A stretch of DNA of 64,000 nt from Pomphorhynchus laevis (taxonomy: Eukaryota; Acanthocephala; Palaeacanthocephala; Echinorhynchida; Pomphorhynchidae), in the NCBI GenBank assembly GCA_012934845.2, contig WNNJ02000654.1:124001-188000 (forward strand). The letters are read 5' to 3'. The notes below the pieces were generated by a model, which saw only the letters and a program-made list of their open reading frames with translations, did no database searches and was not told where the DNA came from. Shown one piece after another: positions 1 through 13,100 of the stretch (position 1 is the first letter of the stretch; every line of letters begins with the position of its first letter). Both the position numbers and the translations under genes were made by a program.

Positions 1-780
1 TGCAGGGTGATCCACAATGCCGCTTCTTGTAGTCTTTAAAGTAGCTACATTTTCTGGACTAAGAAGGATGTTCACCACCGCATTTAGAACAATGGGGAGA
101 CAATACACACTTCTCCGAATGAACATCATATGATCCGCAGACCCCACATGTCCAAGTCCGCTCGCAATTAGAAGCCCAATGCCCCCATTGATGACATCAA
201 TTACAATGGAGGTACGTCAGGTGATCGGAATCTATGAGGGTGAATGACAGATTGTGCTCCAGAAAGGGGTTACATGTACTGTTTGATAGGCATTCAGCCT
301 GGTCAACTAACGTTTAGCAAAATTCAATTGGTAATTGTAGGCCGTTTCTGCCCGTGATAGAACGTATATTATGTAATATTTAAGTAGATTATAAAGCCCT
401 TACATCTTCCTCGGACATGAAGAGCGGAAAATTGTTTATTTTTAAAGAAGCCTGAATAGCCTTGAAAGCTGTCGTTCCGTAATCTGTTAAGTTCTTCTCG
501 AAAAATTCCAAATTGGCTGCCGCGATATCTGAGGTGCAGAAGGAAATGCGAACCTCAGACTCAAAATATCTTATTGAATTGAATAAAATTCTATTTTTGT
601 AAGCAACAGTGAACTCTCTCAGGAACTTATTAAAAAGGTTCTGTCTTTCGAAAGGTTGTAGAAGTTTCACTATAACAAGGTTTACCAATTTTGGCACAGG
701 AGGTAGTTCTCCCTCCGTGCTCAAGACCAAAAACTAAGAAGAAACATCACTTACCATTTTATCTGTAGCAGGAATAATTG
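1..780 (-). mobile_element. LINE-A ORF1 (gag-like) fragment, 5' part of a decayed copy
   Basis: The minus strand encodes the ORF1 protein of the I/Jockey-like LINE family called LINE-A here. From about 730 down to 389 it reads continuously and includes GELPPVPKLVNLVIVKLL and FKAIQASLKINNFPLF, which align with the fullest copy at 51.0 kb (GELPTIPK, LVIIKLM, FKPIQASLKIHNMSTF). Below 389 the frame is broken, but cysteine-rich zinc-knuckle stretches follow (CGICGS-like and CSKCGGEHPS-like). The rest of the element lies beyond the window edge or is lost. In this class ORF1 binds the element's RNA. This copy is a fossil. Confidence 0.75.
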
Positions 781-917
781 TTTCCATTGAGCGCTTTGAT
801 CCTGCGATAATTGCCACTGACATAATTTTTTCGTATGCTATGTTTTCTTGTAAGTAGTTAGTAATCAAGAATTGTTAAACTGCTTTAATTATATTTAAGC
901 CAACATCAGTACGCAAT

Positions 918-1010
918 TTATTCATTTTGTTTATTTATATTGGTAATTGCACGCCTATGCGCGCTTACAAGCCCACGTAGAAGAAAAATAACAAACAAAT
1001 AAGAAAATAT
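918..1010 (-). mobile_element. LINE-B 3' terminal scrap
   Basis: About 90 bases match the extreme 3' end of LINE-B seen again at 3060-3125: on the minus strand GGGCTTGTAAGCGCGCATAG followed by an AT-rich tail containing AATAAACAAAATG. Only the terminus is present, consistent with a severely 5'-truncated insertion. Confidence 0.55.
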
Positions 1011-1215
1011 CCGATAATGTTTCGATTGCAGGTCTTCGCTGCATGTATACGACGAAACCTTACACGAATCTTTGGGCAGATTACTTAATCTGAACATTAG
1101 GCATAAGGAATGTACCCAAGCAACACTACCGATGGATATTGGATGGCTCGGAATTTTCCTAAGCAAGACAGTCGCTATTGCCACCTACCTACCGTCTCCT
1201 GCTTGAACGTCAGAT

Positions 1216-2110
1216 TTGATAGGGCCCTTACTAGAGCCGGATCCCGGGAGTCTTAGCAGGATTAACTGCGCGATCTACATAGTAGGAGTGACACACTGGA
1301 CCGAATTGCATGGAGAGAATACACCGACAGAAGCTGATGTTCAAAATCGTTGGTCTCGTCTCTCGAACATGTTGACTAGGAAGTCCCTCCTTTCTACGGC
1401 AGAAACGGCTAGGAGTCGTACGCGGTTGCTCGGCGTAGCTGGAAAGGTATCCGGGGCGTTTCTGACGGCGCTGCCCGTTTCGGCTGTTTGCACTAAGATC
1501 GACGACAGATATTTCGCTATAGCAGTTGCACTCCGTATCGGCATTCAGTTCAGCAGAGAAATGTTATGTGGATGCGGAATGAACAAAGATTCACCAGGAT
1601 TTTATGGTCTCGACTGTCCGCGTGTTAAATCACCGCACTTCTTCCACTCCGAATTGAACAGGATTTTGAAATCGGCACCTTCCGCAGCAGGACCGCCGTC
1701 TCGACTAGAGCCAGCAAGGCTACTGCGGAACAACGGTAAGCGCCCAGATGGTGATACCGTCGAAGGATGGAAAACTCCTATTATGGGATTTCACCTAGCA
1801 TCAAGTTATGAAGCACTTGATGTGGTGTGCTGAGACAGTGTAGCCGATTCAGTAGAGCTCCGGAAGCGTGAAAAATATAGCGAATTAGATAATCGACAAT
1901 TCGTTTTCATGATTATCGCCATTGAGACTTTAAGGGCTTTTGGGAAGGAGACCGCTTTCTTCGTAAATATGCTTGGAAAAGACATCAAAATAGCGACTGG
2001 GGAAGCACGCGCCATATCCTTTCTTCGGCAACGCTTTAGTGCAGCAATTCAAAGATAGAGCGCTGCGTGCATTATTGAGTGCTTGAGTGACCCAGCTACA
2101 GACCAGTTTT
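1216..2110 (+). mobile_element. 3' end of an RLE-type LINE (C-terminal restriction-like nuclease)
   Basis: The frame at 1216-1833 and its broken continuation to about 2110 correspond to the region after the reverse transcriptase in LINEs with a C-terminal restriction-like endonuclease. Visible parts are a leader ending RLLGVAGKVSGAFLTALP, a cysteine cluster (LCGCGMN...GLDC), the nuclease signature GKRPDGDT, and a tail with FVFMIIAIETLRAFGKE and a run ending RARAISFLRQRFSAAIQR-like. The arrangement parallels 36608-37300, but sequence similarity is low, so it is a different lineage. Stops interrupt the tail. The RT domain is absent. Confidence 0.7.
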
Positions 2111-2111
2111 T

Positions 2112-2510
2112 AGTTGATTAATCGGCTGAACATTTGTATAATACTTTATAATTTTTTATTAATAATATATATTTATTTGAAAAAAAATTGATATAAAAAT
2201 AAGAAAACAAAAAAATAGAATGTAAACTGAAAATTTTGATGAAATTGAAGCAAGAATATATTGAAGATAACTGAGATGATTGGAATGTGGCAAGGCGTCG
2301 GGGAAAATGTTGAGTAGTTCGTTGAAGATGTATGATAGAATTGTGAGTTGGATACAATGTTGAGGAAATTGATCTCTTGATTTATTGTAGAGGAGCCATA
2401 GTGCAAGAACGTAGACGTTGTTTGAAGAGTGGAAGCGAAGATGAATAACGGACGTAAGCTGGCAAAGGATTCTAAGCAGGTGGAGCATCGACGATAAAAT
2501 TATAATATTA
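2112..2510 (-). mobile_element. LINE-B 3' end, copy 1
   Basis: Read on the minus strand this matches 3060-3440 closely over about 330 bases. It includes the end of the ORF2 frame and a shared 3' untranslated segment. The terminal GCGCGCATAGG motif seen in the other two copies is missing here and is replaced by AT-rich sequence. The inferred peptide (RSSSSLSIFKQRL-like) resembles the extreme C-terminus of CR1/L2/Jockey-type ORF2. Confidence 0.55.
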
Positions 2511-3060
2511 TGCTAAATAATAAAACTTATTTCAATTGTAATTTTCATGAAGATAAAGGCAAAAGCTATCAAAATATTGTAATCAGATCACAAGTTTAAT
2601 TTTGATAACGCATCCATTCTTTCATACGAAAATGATTAAACGGCACGTGTTATACAGGAGGCCTATTTTATAAATAGAATAAAATTATGCCCAATAATAA
2701 AACTGATTTCAATTTTAAAATGTCATATTAATTTTCGATTATTTATTTAAATGAGCCAAGTAATTATATTTTAATTTTATTGATTTGATTTCTTGATTAT
2801 TTATTTATTGTTTTAATGTGTTTCGAAACACACATTTCAAAATACAAGTTTAATTTCGAAAACCAAACTTGTTTTGGTTTTCAAAACAAGTTAAACTAAC
2901 AAGTCATCAATCCTTTCTATTCTGACATATGCAAATGATCACCTCTAGTTTGCTATATACTAGGCATATTTTATAAAAATAATAAAACTGATTCCAATTT
3001 TAAAATATCATATTTATTTTCGATTAATTATCAATTTATAATAAACCAAGTAATTTTACA
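2510..3060. repeat. AT-rich spacer with a diverged direct repeat
   Basis: No gene is visible. A stretch around 2690-2790 (AAAACTGATTTCAATTTTAA and following) recurs diverged around 2987-3080, so the two LINE-B 3' ends and this spacer may be a diverged tandem duplication. Confidence 0.35.
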
Positions 3061-3440
3061 TTAATTTTATTTATAGTGGCAAATACACGCCTATGCGCGC
3101 TTACAAGCCTACATAGGAAAAAAGAACAAATAAATAAGAAAACAAAAAATAGAATGTAAAATGAAAATTTTAATGAAATTGAAGCAAGAATATATTGAAG
3201 ATAAGGGAGATGATTAAAATGTGGCAAGGCGTTGGGGGAAATGCTGAGTAGTTCGTTGAAGATGTATGATAGAATTGTGAGTTGGATACAGTGTTGAGGA
3301 AATTGATTTCGTGATTTATTGTAGAGGAGGAGTCATAGTGCAAGAACGTAGACGTTGTTTGAAGATTGAAAGCGACGAGGAAGAACGGACATAAACTGGC
3401 AAAGGATTCTAAGCAGGTGGAGCATCAACGATAAAATAAC
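3060..3440 (-). mobile_element. LINE-B 3' end, copy 2
   Basis: This is the second and more complete 3' end. The minus strand runs from the last codons of ORF2 into a 3' UTR that ends GGCTTGTAAGCGCGCATAGG and an A/T tail. It is the same family as 2112-2510 and 918-1010. From 3440 to about 3830 I see no gene, only short repeats of CATAGTTGG near 3455-3520. Confidence 0.55.
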
Positions 3441-3829
3441 GGAGGCCATAGTTGGTTGAAAATATAGCACATAGTTGGTACGTGGTTCTACACTTACATA
3501 GTTCTCCACTCACATAGTTGGAACGTGGAGAACGCGTTTTAACTATGTGTTGCCTGTGTTTTCTAGATTTGACAACGAATAATCGACACTTTTGAAAAGT
3601 GATGTTCAAAACTAATTTTTACAAGTTAATTTATGTTAATTAACTAAAAAAGAATGATCTAAGGTGACGTTGGCCATAGTTGATTAAGTGCAGAGGATCG
3701 TTGAGAAGTAGAGAATTACTTGATCGCAAAGCCAAGAGGGCAGAACGCGAATCATCAAGATAAACAAGGTGTACGTAGGATGGTGATTATAAAATAGAAG
3801 ACGAAAGGTAACAATAAGCAAGTGAAATT

Positions 3830-4800
3830 CAACGTCGCTCATAAAAATTATAAGCGGCGTAAAAATTACGTCGCTTATAAAAATTATAATTCCACAGGCA
3901 ATTATATCATTGTCCGCACTCCTTCATCTCTGATAAAAATTATTTGTTCTCTTGTACCCGAATATTTCGAATCACTCATCTGTAGATCGTTTCATACTTT
4001 TCCACTTAATCTCGGTATTATCTATCGTCATGTATCTCCCCATCCTTCATCCAAGTTATTGGATGAGCTAGCTGATTTTTTTTCTTATTAGTCATTTTCA
4101 GCACTCACATTGTTTGTACTTGGTGATTTCAACATTCGCTTGGACCGCCCTTCCGATTCAGATTTCATCAAACTTGTAAACATTCTTTCCGACTAATCTC
4201 TATTTACTTCGGACTACTCCCACTCATATATTTGGTGGTGTGGTACCCTTGCTATCATTGCAACTCCGTGCAGTTTCTCTACACATGTTCCATTTAATAT
4301 CTCAGATCCTGATATTCCTGACCACTTTCTACTTAGCCTAAATCTTACTGATCAGCTTGTTCCCTCTCGAGTCTCGCATACCTTCAATTAACTAGAAATT
4401 TCTCAATCTTACTTTATTTCGGTCTGCTATTCTTGGCTCTGCTCTTGTGTCGCCTAATTCGCCTTCCATTTCCATCGATTTTATATCCTCTCTATTTGAC
4501 TCTGAGCTTACAACAATTCTCGATTACATATTACCTCGCCAATCACACACTCGTAAGCGTTCTCGAAGCACACCATGGTTTGATTCTGACTGTGTAATTT
4601 CTAAGCGCCGCATTCCTCACGCTTTTCGCATCTATATTCGTTTCCTCAAACGAGGTTCTACTTCTATCTCCTCTAAGTATCGTGATGACTACCTAAATAT
4701 TCGTCGTTCCTATTACTCTCTCTTACGACGTAAGTGCAAACTATTTTCTGGCAGAATAAACTCACTTATTCGGACCCAAAATCTACTTGGCACACATTAA
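3830..4800 (+). mobile_element. LINE-B endonuclease and pre-RT fragment
   Basis: This is the decayed plus-strand middle of LINE-B. The apurinic-type endonuclease is recognisable by LFVLGDFNIRLDRPSDSD (the GDFN motif) near 4115-4165 and by DPDIPDHFLLSL (DH motif) near 4310. The pre-RT linker follows at 4447-4800, with the RTPWFDSDC-like and RRSYYSLLRRKCK segments typical of CR1/L2/Jockey-type ORF2. The same endonuclease text (LGDFNILLDRPSDSDS) occurs antisense near 8700, confirming one family. The frame is interrupted between the two domains. Confidence 0.7.
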
Positions 4801-4964
4801 ACTCACTCCTCTCACGTTCTTCAACACCTAGTAACATCAATTCAAACTTGTTTTCTCCATCTTCAATCTAAATATGCTAATACTTTATCATATATCCATT
4901 TAACTCATCGACCGCATCAATACAATTCTCTTTTAATAAACTCTTATACATCCTTCCCGTTTCT

Positions 4965-7330
4965 AGTAAAATGTGCAGCACTTTCGGAGCTTCAAAGGAT
5001 CTCATGGAAGCTCAATTACAAGCAAACTCATCGAAATTACAGGTTAGTGAATTAATTTCTCATAAAACATCTTGTATGGAGGAACTTCCTCACATCAAAA
5101 AATTGATTAACATGGTTGTCATAACACCCTCTGTTCCCATGGATACTAAGAATCATTTCAACTGCTTCCTGTGAAGTTATATAGAAAAATTTCCGAAGAA
5201 TAGAATCTTTTTAATTTCGCCGAGACAGTTGGAACTAGCAACCGTGTGTCTTTCGTGTCTGAAGGCCTGGCGAAAGACTACATCAAATTCGGTCAATAAC
5301 ACCTGAAAGATTCAGCTATTATAAGTTTTAAGCCTATACAGGCAACAATTAAGATCGCCAATATACTTTCATCCTTAGATGAAAAAGATATTCGTGAACT
5401 CCAAGCCAAATTCCAGCTTACCAACTTACGATTTATTGAAGGGAAAAATAACTCTCCTCTGCCGATCGCTTTTGCGAACACTAGCTTGGACAATGCCTGC
5501 CTTCTCGTTAATTCCAGTTGCAACTCCTTCATGGGTTGCAATTAGCGCTTTACTCTCATTAGCAAGGACGAATATCCATATCCACACTGTAACCAGTGGC
5601 ACAGCTGGGGGGGCACTAGGCTTCGTCTGGCACAAATAAAGGATGCTGTGGGATCTGCGCCTCACAGGATTAAGATCATCCTTCATCATGCATCATTGCA
5701 CCATGTTGCATAAATTGCAAACAAAGCATCTGGTGTGGTCTCGAAAGTGCTCCAAATTTAAGGAGTACCAAAAAAGGCACGTAACTGTTGCAACGATATG
5801 TTAGGAATGGGGTGAGCATTGCTCACCTTAACCCTTCTCAGTCTTCATTCTGGAAGATATTCAAGAAGAAGAAGTTTGTCTATTGGAAGTATATATCATT
5901 GGGCTGGATTGGTAGTATAGGCCTTGGCAGAGTACTGGAAGAGTCACTATCCCTACATAACTATAGAGCCACTCAATCTCCTCAACCAATCCCGTCTTGG
6001 GCGGCTTCAGGAGCAGATACTTATCTGTTACAGATATGCTTAATTCCTGGGTTCCAATTCCGGGCACCTCTAAATCCGTCGCTCCACTATATTCTCGGGT
6101 CTGCTAGCTTTTGACAGCCGATCAAAAAATAGAAGTGGCCGTCACAATGCTTTTAGCCTCACCATACGATGTAGCCAACATTAATATTAGTCGTAGAACT
6201 TTTTTAACCAAACGTAGTTCGATCTCATGTCCTAAAGACCTGCGGCCTATCTCGTACCAAACCTCCCTCATCTCTATCTACGAAAAAGCGCTTGTGCGTA
6301 AAATCCTCGACCATTTAAGTATGCGTAACTTGATCCCACCGAGTTTTCATGGGTTTGTCAAAGGGCGCTCGGTCCATTTAGCAATAGGTGAAGTGCATCA
6401 GTTTTGTCGGGATAATAGCCATCAACTCGCTGTGGCTGTTTTCCTTGACTTTTCTGCTGAATTTGACCGCATTTCCATTCCTTTTGTTATCTCATATTTT
6501 AGGTCTATCGGGTTGCCTGCGATAATTGTTAACAGGGTGGAGATACTGCTGTACACCACGCGGTTCTACTATGAAGACGACCCTGATGTACGTCAGTTCT
6601 ACCCTATTACAGCTGTGCCTCAAGGTTCCCCACTTTCTCCTATCTTATATCTTGCTAGCTCTATTGTGCTATTCAAGGCATTTAAACGCGATCAACATCT
6701 TGTGGTATACGCTGATAATACCACATCCCTGTTTTCTGGACGCAGGTGCAAAGATGTAGTCTTGGACATCAGTCGTTTCTTTTTAAGATTAAAAGATCAG
6801 TTACTCACATCCAATTTTATTTTAAACTCTGAAAATTCGCAGGTATTCGTCTTTTATGGCACCCTTGTCACCAAAAAGTTGCTTAAGATACTAGCACTCT
6901 CTGCACTCTTTTACATTTTGCAGCCTCAACTACTCACCATCTTCACAAGTCGAGTAAAATGCCAGGGATTCACCATTACGGTAAACTGGTCGGCGAAAGC
7001 TGATCTGGATGGACTTAAACGTACCTGGAGAGAGCTAGGTGGGCCCTGAAACGGGATCAGCATCTGTCATTGAATGGGAAAACCCAAGTGCGCCTCTGGA
7101 GTACTTGGGCTATCTCGGAATTTTTTTTGAGAGGACATTCCTCTGAGCAAAGACTAAGGTTTCTCAAGCTCCTCATCTCGAGATTATCGAGCATAGTCCG
7201 TCTCGATTAAATTCTTCGGGGAGGGGAAGACCCCGGATGGTTCAGTCTGAGAGCGGCGTGTTGGATTGGCTGGAGAGCTCAGATCCTGCTAGACCTGAGA
7301 CCGTAGAATCGGAGAAGACGACTGACTGGA
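4965..7330 (+). mobile_element. LINE-A copy with ORF1 fused to RT, endonuclease deleted
   Basis: ORF1 text runs from 4965 to about 5700 in shifting frames (SFKPIQATIKIANI, PLPIAFANTSLD). It is followed directly near 5780-5820 by the linker that precedes the RT in the fullest copy (compare 53090-53430), so the endonuclease and its flanks are missing. The RT frame at 6111-7049 has LRPISYQTSLISIYEKAL, GFVKGRSVHLA, AVAVFLDFSAEFDRI (catalytic Asp), PQGSPLSPILY and VVYADNTTSLF, where the usual YADD is YADN. The end near 7000-7330 matches 54230-54600. There is no RNase H domain after the RT. Confidence 0.8.
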
Positions 7331-7712
7331 ACGACCAGATTGTTTTTTACGTAAATTCTTTTTTTCAGCATGTTTCTTTTATTTTTTATCGGTTATATAG
7401 TTTTTTAAGAAAATCTTATTATTCCCGTTTCTTCTTACGAAGTTTCAAAAGTTCTCTTTTCGTTGCCCAACAAATTTTCTCCTGCCGGCCATCTTCCTTT
7501 GTACTTACTTAAGCTTCTTTGCCATTCAGTATCACTGCTTTTGACAACCTTGTTTTATTATTCTATCCGCAGCGGCACTTTTCCGTCAAACTTGAAATCT
7601 ACCATTGTTTGTCCACTTCTGAAAAAATACTCTCTCTGTAGTTCACTTCCGTCCTCATATCGTGCTATATCTATTATCCCAACCTTATCAAAACTCTTCG
7701 AACGTAGGCAAT
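7330..7712 (+). mobile_element. LINE-B reverse transcriptase fragment, plus strand
   Basis: The frame at 7463-7712 includes FPSNLKSTIVCPLLKKYSL and YRAISIIPTLSKLFER. This is the N-terminal RT signature of CR1/L2/Jockey-type LINEs (P..LK.A.V.PLLKK, YRPISLLP.LSK.FE). It ends abruptly where antisense LINE-B sequence starts, forming a head-on junction. Confidence 0.7.
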
Positions 7713-9180
7713 TTCTAGCAGAAGTAGCGAGGTTTTGGATACATAGATGATGCGCATGAGAATAAAGTAGGATATCATTGTCATACTGCATCAGGTGAAA
7801 GTTATTGTCACGAGTTATATAGAACAAGCCGCTGAATAAAATGAAGAAAATAAGAAGAACTAAAACGGAGCCTTGTAGAACACTGTGCGAGATGGAAGAA
7901 GATATAAATAAAGAGTAATTTGAGTGAACACTAAAAGAGCGTTTGAAGGGTAAGATTTGAACCAGGCTACATAGTTTCATATCGCGGGCTTTAGTTTACA
8001 GAAAACGTTTAGACAAACAAATTAGGTAGAGTGATTAGAAAGGAATGCAGATTGAAAATGGGTATAAATTTGAGGAAACAAGTATAGATTGACTTGATAT
8101 AACACAAGTTGCTCAAGGAGTTTAGATAAGGTCGGAAGAAGAGAAATCGGGCGGTATGAAAATGGAAGTAAAGGATCGATGGACGGTTTATTTAGAAGAG
8201 GACGTACGTGGCTGCTTTCCAGTTCTCTGGAAAAATGCTGCTACGAATAAAGCAATTAAAAAGAGTGGTATGGAACGGTGATATGACAGAATGAATAGAT
8301 TTAAGTACATACGTGGGGATATGGTCGGCAGGCGCAGAGGTATTGGGCATAGAGAGAGGAGAACCTTAGAGACATCGCTAGAAGAAACTGGAAGATGTAA
8401 TAGCTCAGGAAGAAATTTACATGATGAGCAAGACGAGGATTGATGATTTACATGGATTGAGGAAATAATCGTAGTGATTTTTGACTTAAAAAAAGTGGAG
8501 AAAATGATCGAAAAAACCAGGATCTGAAATTATACAGGAACCATATGCAATGAGACTGTTGTGAAAAGCGATAATATAAAGAGCGTCACCAAGAATATAG
8601 GTGGCGAGGTTTGTTAATCAATAAAGGCTAAAGTCGGGCAGAAGACTTACAAGTTTTATGGAATCTGAATCAGAAGGGCGATCTAAAAGAATGTTGAAAT
8701 CACCAAGGAAAAGTAAAGGTAAAGAATAAAGTGAACGGTTTGATAGTAGATCGGCGAGTTAATTGAAAATAGGCAAGACGGTGGAGATGGACCTGTGCCT
8801 AAGATGATTGCAAGTTAAATAGAAAAAGGGAATTAAGATTTACAAACGAGCAATTCAAATGAAGTACAGGGTACGGTGAAATCGATTTTTTCAAGAGACG
8901 AAGGGATACGAGCAAAGAAGACGATTCCGCCGTGATTAGAAGAAGTAGTTGATTTTGTTGAGTCAATGGGGCGAGCGGAGTCAACAAGAGAAAAGCCAAA
9001 GGAATGTAGATTACGGATTGCAATGTCGTCAGAATAAGTATGACAAGACTCAGTGAGACATAAAAGATCTAGTGATTGTTGTGCGAAGAGATCGAGAAGT
9101 AAGTCAGTTTTGTGAAGAATTGAACAAGTGTTAAGAAGAGCTAGCCGAAAAGATCATTTTGTTTCATTGTTGGCTAGCTA
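7713..9180 (-). mobile_element. LINE-B endonuclease and RT, minus strand, inverted against its neighbour
   Basis: Reading from 9180 down, the minus strand shows LDLFAQQSLDLLCLTESCHT (endonuclease N-terminus), LGDFNILLDRPSDSDS, and then RT text (YRPISLLPTLSKLLEQLV, QGSVLVLLIFFILFSGLF and MQYDNDILLYSHAH). The last is the YADD motif altered to YDND. Several stops and frame changes interrupt it. The opposing plus-strand piece at 7330-7712 carries the matching N-terminal RT, so inversion split or duplicated the element. Confidence 0.7.
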
Positions 9181-10110
9181 GATCAGGGGATGAGGAGGAG
9201 ATAAAGGTCGCCAAAGTCCTCCCAGATGTAGCCAGAAAAAACGTTCTTTGATAGAAAATTTGCCAGACGCTCCCAGAACGCCCTTACACAACGTTTGGGT
9301 TTACTAGGCTTGTGTAGCATCTGACCCGGCCAGCGAAGTTTACTAACTACAAGGTAGTGATCGGTTGACAGATCCTCTCTTCATACGAGTGTCCAGAACA
9401 TAACGTCGCAGATCAAATGAAACGATTACAAAATCGATCATTTATCTTTGACTAAGAGAATCCTGATGTCATGTGCATCTATGGATCTCCTTATGTTCAA
9501 ACATTATATTGGTTATGCACAAATTGTAACAAGAACAAAACATTCCAGTGGTGTTGCAACACCACTCGAATGTTTTCAGATAGTCCGTTCCTCCCCAACA
9601 CTCCCTTACAAGTGCTACTGTCGCTACCAACATGAGCATTGAATCAAGCAGAGCCTTAAGATCTTCCACTAAAACTGCGTATTCCGAGATAATGTTAGGA
9701 GCATAAGCACACACAAGAGTTATCCCCATTCCCTTTTTGACTAAAAGTCTTAGATAAGCCATCATTTTGTTCACTGGTTTAAACCTCTCTATCTCGAACG
9801 ACAACCGGGAACTTGTAAGTATTCATACACCCGCTTATCATCGCTTTCCGTTGGTAATTCCCGAACAGTTCAAGGTTCAACCTTGATCTAAAAGTTTAGT
9901 TCCAGTTCCAGAATAGTGAAGAGATGTTACTTGTCTATTTCTAGACCGAAGCGAACCACTTCTCCAACTTATTATAGTTTCTTCCCTACCAGCGAGATGA
10001 CATTCCACGTACCTACATGAAGGCTAGTCCGCTTCGGATGTTGATGCCTCATTCGCTGTCTCCGTACAACTGCCTGGTCACACGGCACCCGACAATAAAA
10101 GGTCAGTTGT
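9180..10110 (-). mobile_element. RTE-like LINE endonuclease fragment
   Basis: The minus strand encodes an RTE/BovB-type endonuclease, a family often annotated as craniofacial development protein 2-like. Near 10020 it reads LHVGTWNVISLVGKK (canonical GTWNVRTL). At 9804-9469 it reads MAYLRLLVKKGMGITLVCAY and YNLCITNIMFEHKEIHRCT. Near 9420-9300 it reads DFVIVSFDLRRYVLDTR. The RT domain is absent. The piece is internally interrupted by frame changes and is 3'-truncated at about 9180, where LINE-B begins. Confidence 0.75.
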
Positions 10111-13100
10111 GAGTCGACCATTCTCCATCGATCCTAATTCATTCCTTGTAAATTTGTTGCTTTTCATTAACATTGTCTTTATTTTGTTTGTTCGGCTATA
10201 TCCGGTTGCCGATATCCTTTGATTATCCAACATCGCCACTGTCTTAGTCATTATCACATAATGTCTTTGTCATTATCACAAAGTCTTGCATTTTTGAAGC
10301 TTTTAAACGACAAATTGTAAATCATTATTTATACTAATTTTAAAAACTGATTGACGTAGAAATAAATTAGTTCGAAAAAAAACATTCTTTATGCATAGCA
10401 TGCATCTTCTATCAATTAATATTGAACATTTCAAAGTAACAAACCGCAAACTTTTATTCTTGTCTGAGACTATAAAACCGGACTTTTTAACTGCGGATAA
10501 AATCATAAATGTTGCCGGTTTTCACTATCGCGTCTTTATCGACTCAGTAAAGGAACAATTACTTCGAAGAGAATAAAGAAAATGTATATCTAAAGTTGTT
10601 GCATACAAGCGTCATAATGAACCTGACGATTCGGATTATTCAAACCTTAAACTTTATTTAAAGTATACTGTGAAGAAAAGTGTAATTACAAATTATAAAA
10701 ATAAAAAACTAAATCAGAATATTACATATAACATGTTTTATCTTGCACTATTTTATCAACAGTGGCATGACTTTATTCCTTTCATTCTCTTAGTTCTTTG
10801 ACACTTGCAGAAACATCCATTGTATCTTCCTAGATTATCCGATGACATCATGTACTAATCTTCTATTTTGAATATTTAATAGATTTTTAGACTCGGAGTG
10901 TCTCCTAAAAAACAACATACCTTCGTCAATATATGTTTCGAATTATTTAATTTAGTATATATTTAATCGTTTTTAATCCAAAACCTGACAGTTTTATTAT
11001 TGTTTTTATAATTTTTAATCGTTTTATGTCATTCTTATATTTTCTTAATAATATTAATATTCTTGTTTAACTTAGTAATCATATCTATTCACTTTATCCA
11101 AATAAATGTACTAATTTCGAAAACTTAAATCATATCAACATTCTCTAAATTTGATTTTATAAATTTGATTCATATAGGCAGTTAAAATTAATTTTTTTTG
11201 TTCCCGTGGTCTATTTCTGGCGAATAGGGTTAATCTTAAACATATAAAGGTATTCGCAACATTATTGCCTCGAATACCTTAGCTCCATATGTTAGAGCTT
11301 TCCTATAAAATTTCAAATCTTTATTGTATAACTTATGTCTTCTCTCAGTCTTGATTATTTTTCAATCAGATGTTTAATGTTAAACATTAGATCTTAAGTT
11401 TCTTTATTTCTTAAGTTCCGGGAATATTTTGTATAAATAACATTGCTATCTTCTTACATTTGCAGCATAAGAACTTGCATTTCACGCTATTCAATATTTA
11501 TCGAACTTCCGTTGCTCTCGTATTAAGTCTTCTTCATTCTTTCTACTATTTGAAGTAATACTGTGATTAAAAGGAAGTAATATTGTGATATTATTTTAAT
11601 TATAATCTTTCTCGTTAAAAAATTAAAGGTGTTAAAGCAATAAAAAATATAAGTGATTACAATAAAAATATAAAACCAGTTTCAATTAAATATCCGGTCT
11701 GCTCGTAGTAGAGAAAATACAATTTTTTTAACTAAAACACAGATTATGAATGAATAAAACGAATTAGTCGAAATCAAGAAAATTATAAATAATGATCCTG
11801 TTCAGTCTTGCAATCACGCAATATATGACAACGCAAATTATGAACTTCATGATGTGTCGGACAGTCTCGCTAGTGGTGATATATGAACAAGAGTTTATGG
11901 TGACGAGTAAATTGTCAGAATATTCAATTTCCAATAAAATCAATTGCGGCCTTTGTGTCTTTAAATGCATTTTCTTTACCAACAAGTCAAAAGTTAATAT
12001 ACTAAAATTAATTCAGACTGACCTTTTCTCTTACATTCTTCCTAACACAAATGTTTCGATAATATTTCGATAATGTTGAAAGTGCAATCGGAGAACGATA
12101 TGGCGATTTCTTGCTATGTAAGCATGGTCTTGGTTCCCATAAATCTTATACTGGTATTCAAATGTCCCTAGCCTTATGCTGTTATCTTGTAAAATTTAAA
12201 AACTCGTGTTTACTCTTTTATGATAGTGACAAAATGTCGTAGAACTTTACGCTTCTATCGAAACATTAGACGACTTGAGCCTAAGGCATTATCATTGTAT
12301 ATACAAATCTCTTAAAATCGCATATGCTTGATGCTTCTTATGCGTCACTTTTAAGTGAAATCAGAATTGAGTAAGTTCGAAAATATTTTGAAGGAAACCA
12401 CGCATTGGTTCGGGCGATAAGCTCCATCCCATATTCTAGTATGCTCGAGTCGTTGAGTATCAGATATATTGGATGTGATATTCTAGTTAGAGATCTAAAC
12501 AAATGTCGCTGGGTGTGCCTGATCATCCATTAAAAATGTTATTCTGCTTTCGGGGCTTCTCAGCACGAGAAGCCTCGAAAGCATGAAGCCCTGTAAGCAC
12601 GAGCTGCGTATGAAGTATCGGTAAGAGCCTAGAACAAACTGTACGACTTTGGTTAATCGCGTCTGTAAACAATGGAATTAACTATCGCCTTGGGTGGTAA
12701 ACAGTTGTACTGCTGCGCAATTCAAGATACGCCGAAAACTTGAATTCTTGGATTCTTGATGATTTCTTTTATTTCATTGTTTTTTATATTTATAGTATTA
12801 CTTTGATGTGATGCTTTCCTACGAGCTTCGACTCCTTTAGAAGACGATATAATAACTCATTATTATTAATTGACATCACATTGAGTCGAGAATCTTTACA
12901 AGGTGCATAATAAGAAATGAACTATCGAAAATTTCAAAGAATGAAGGGTCATCGTCCAGTAGAGTGCAAAAATTTGAACATTAGATGACAAAACGATGGC
13001 ACTTTGAAGCGAATTCTATGATCTACTACTCGCTTCATAAAGGAAATTACATTGGTGTATCAATGTGTTTTCAGCATTTGAGTGTTCCCGCGATGAGAAT

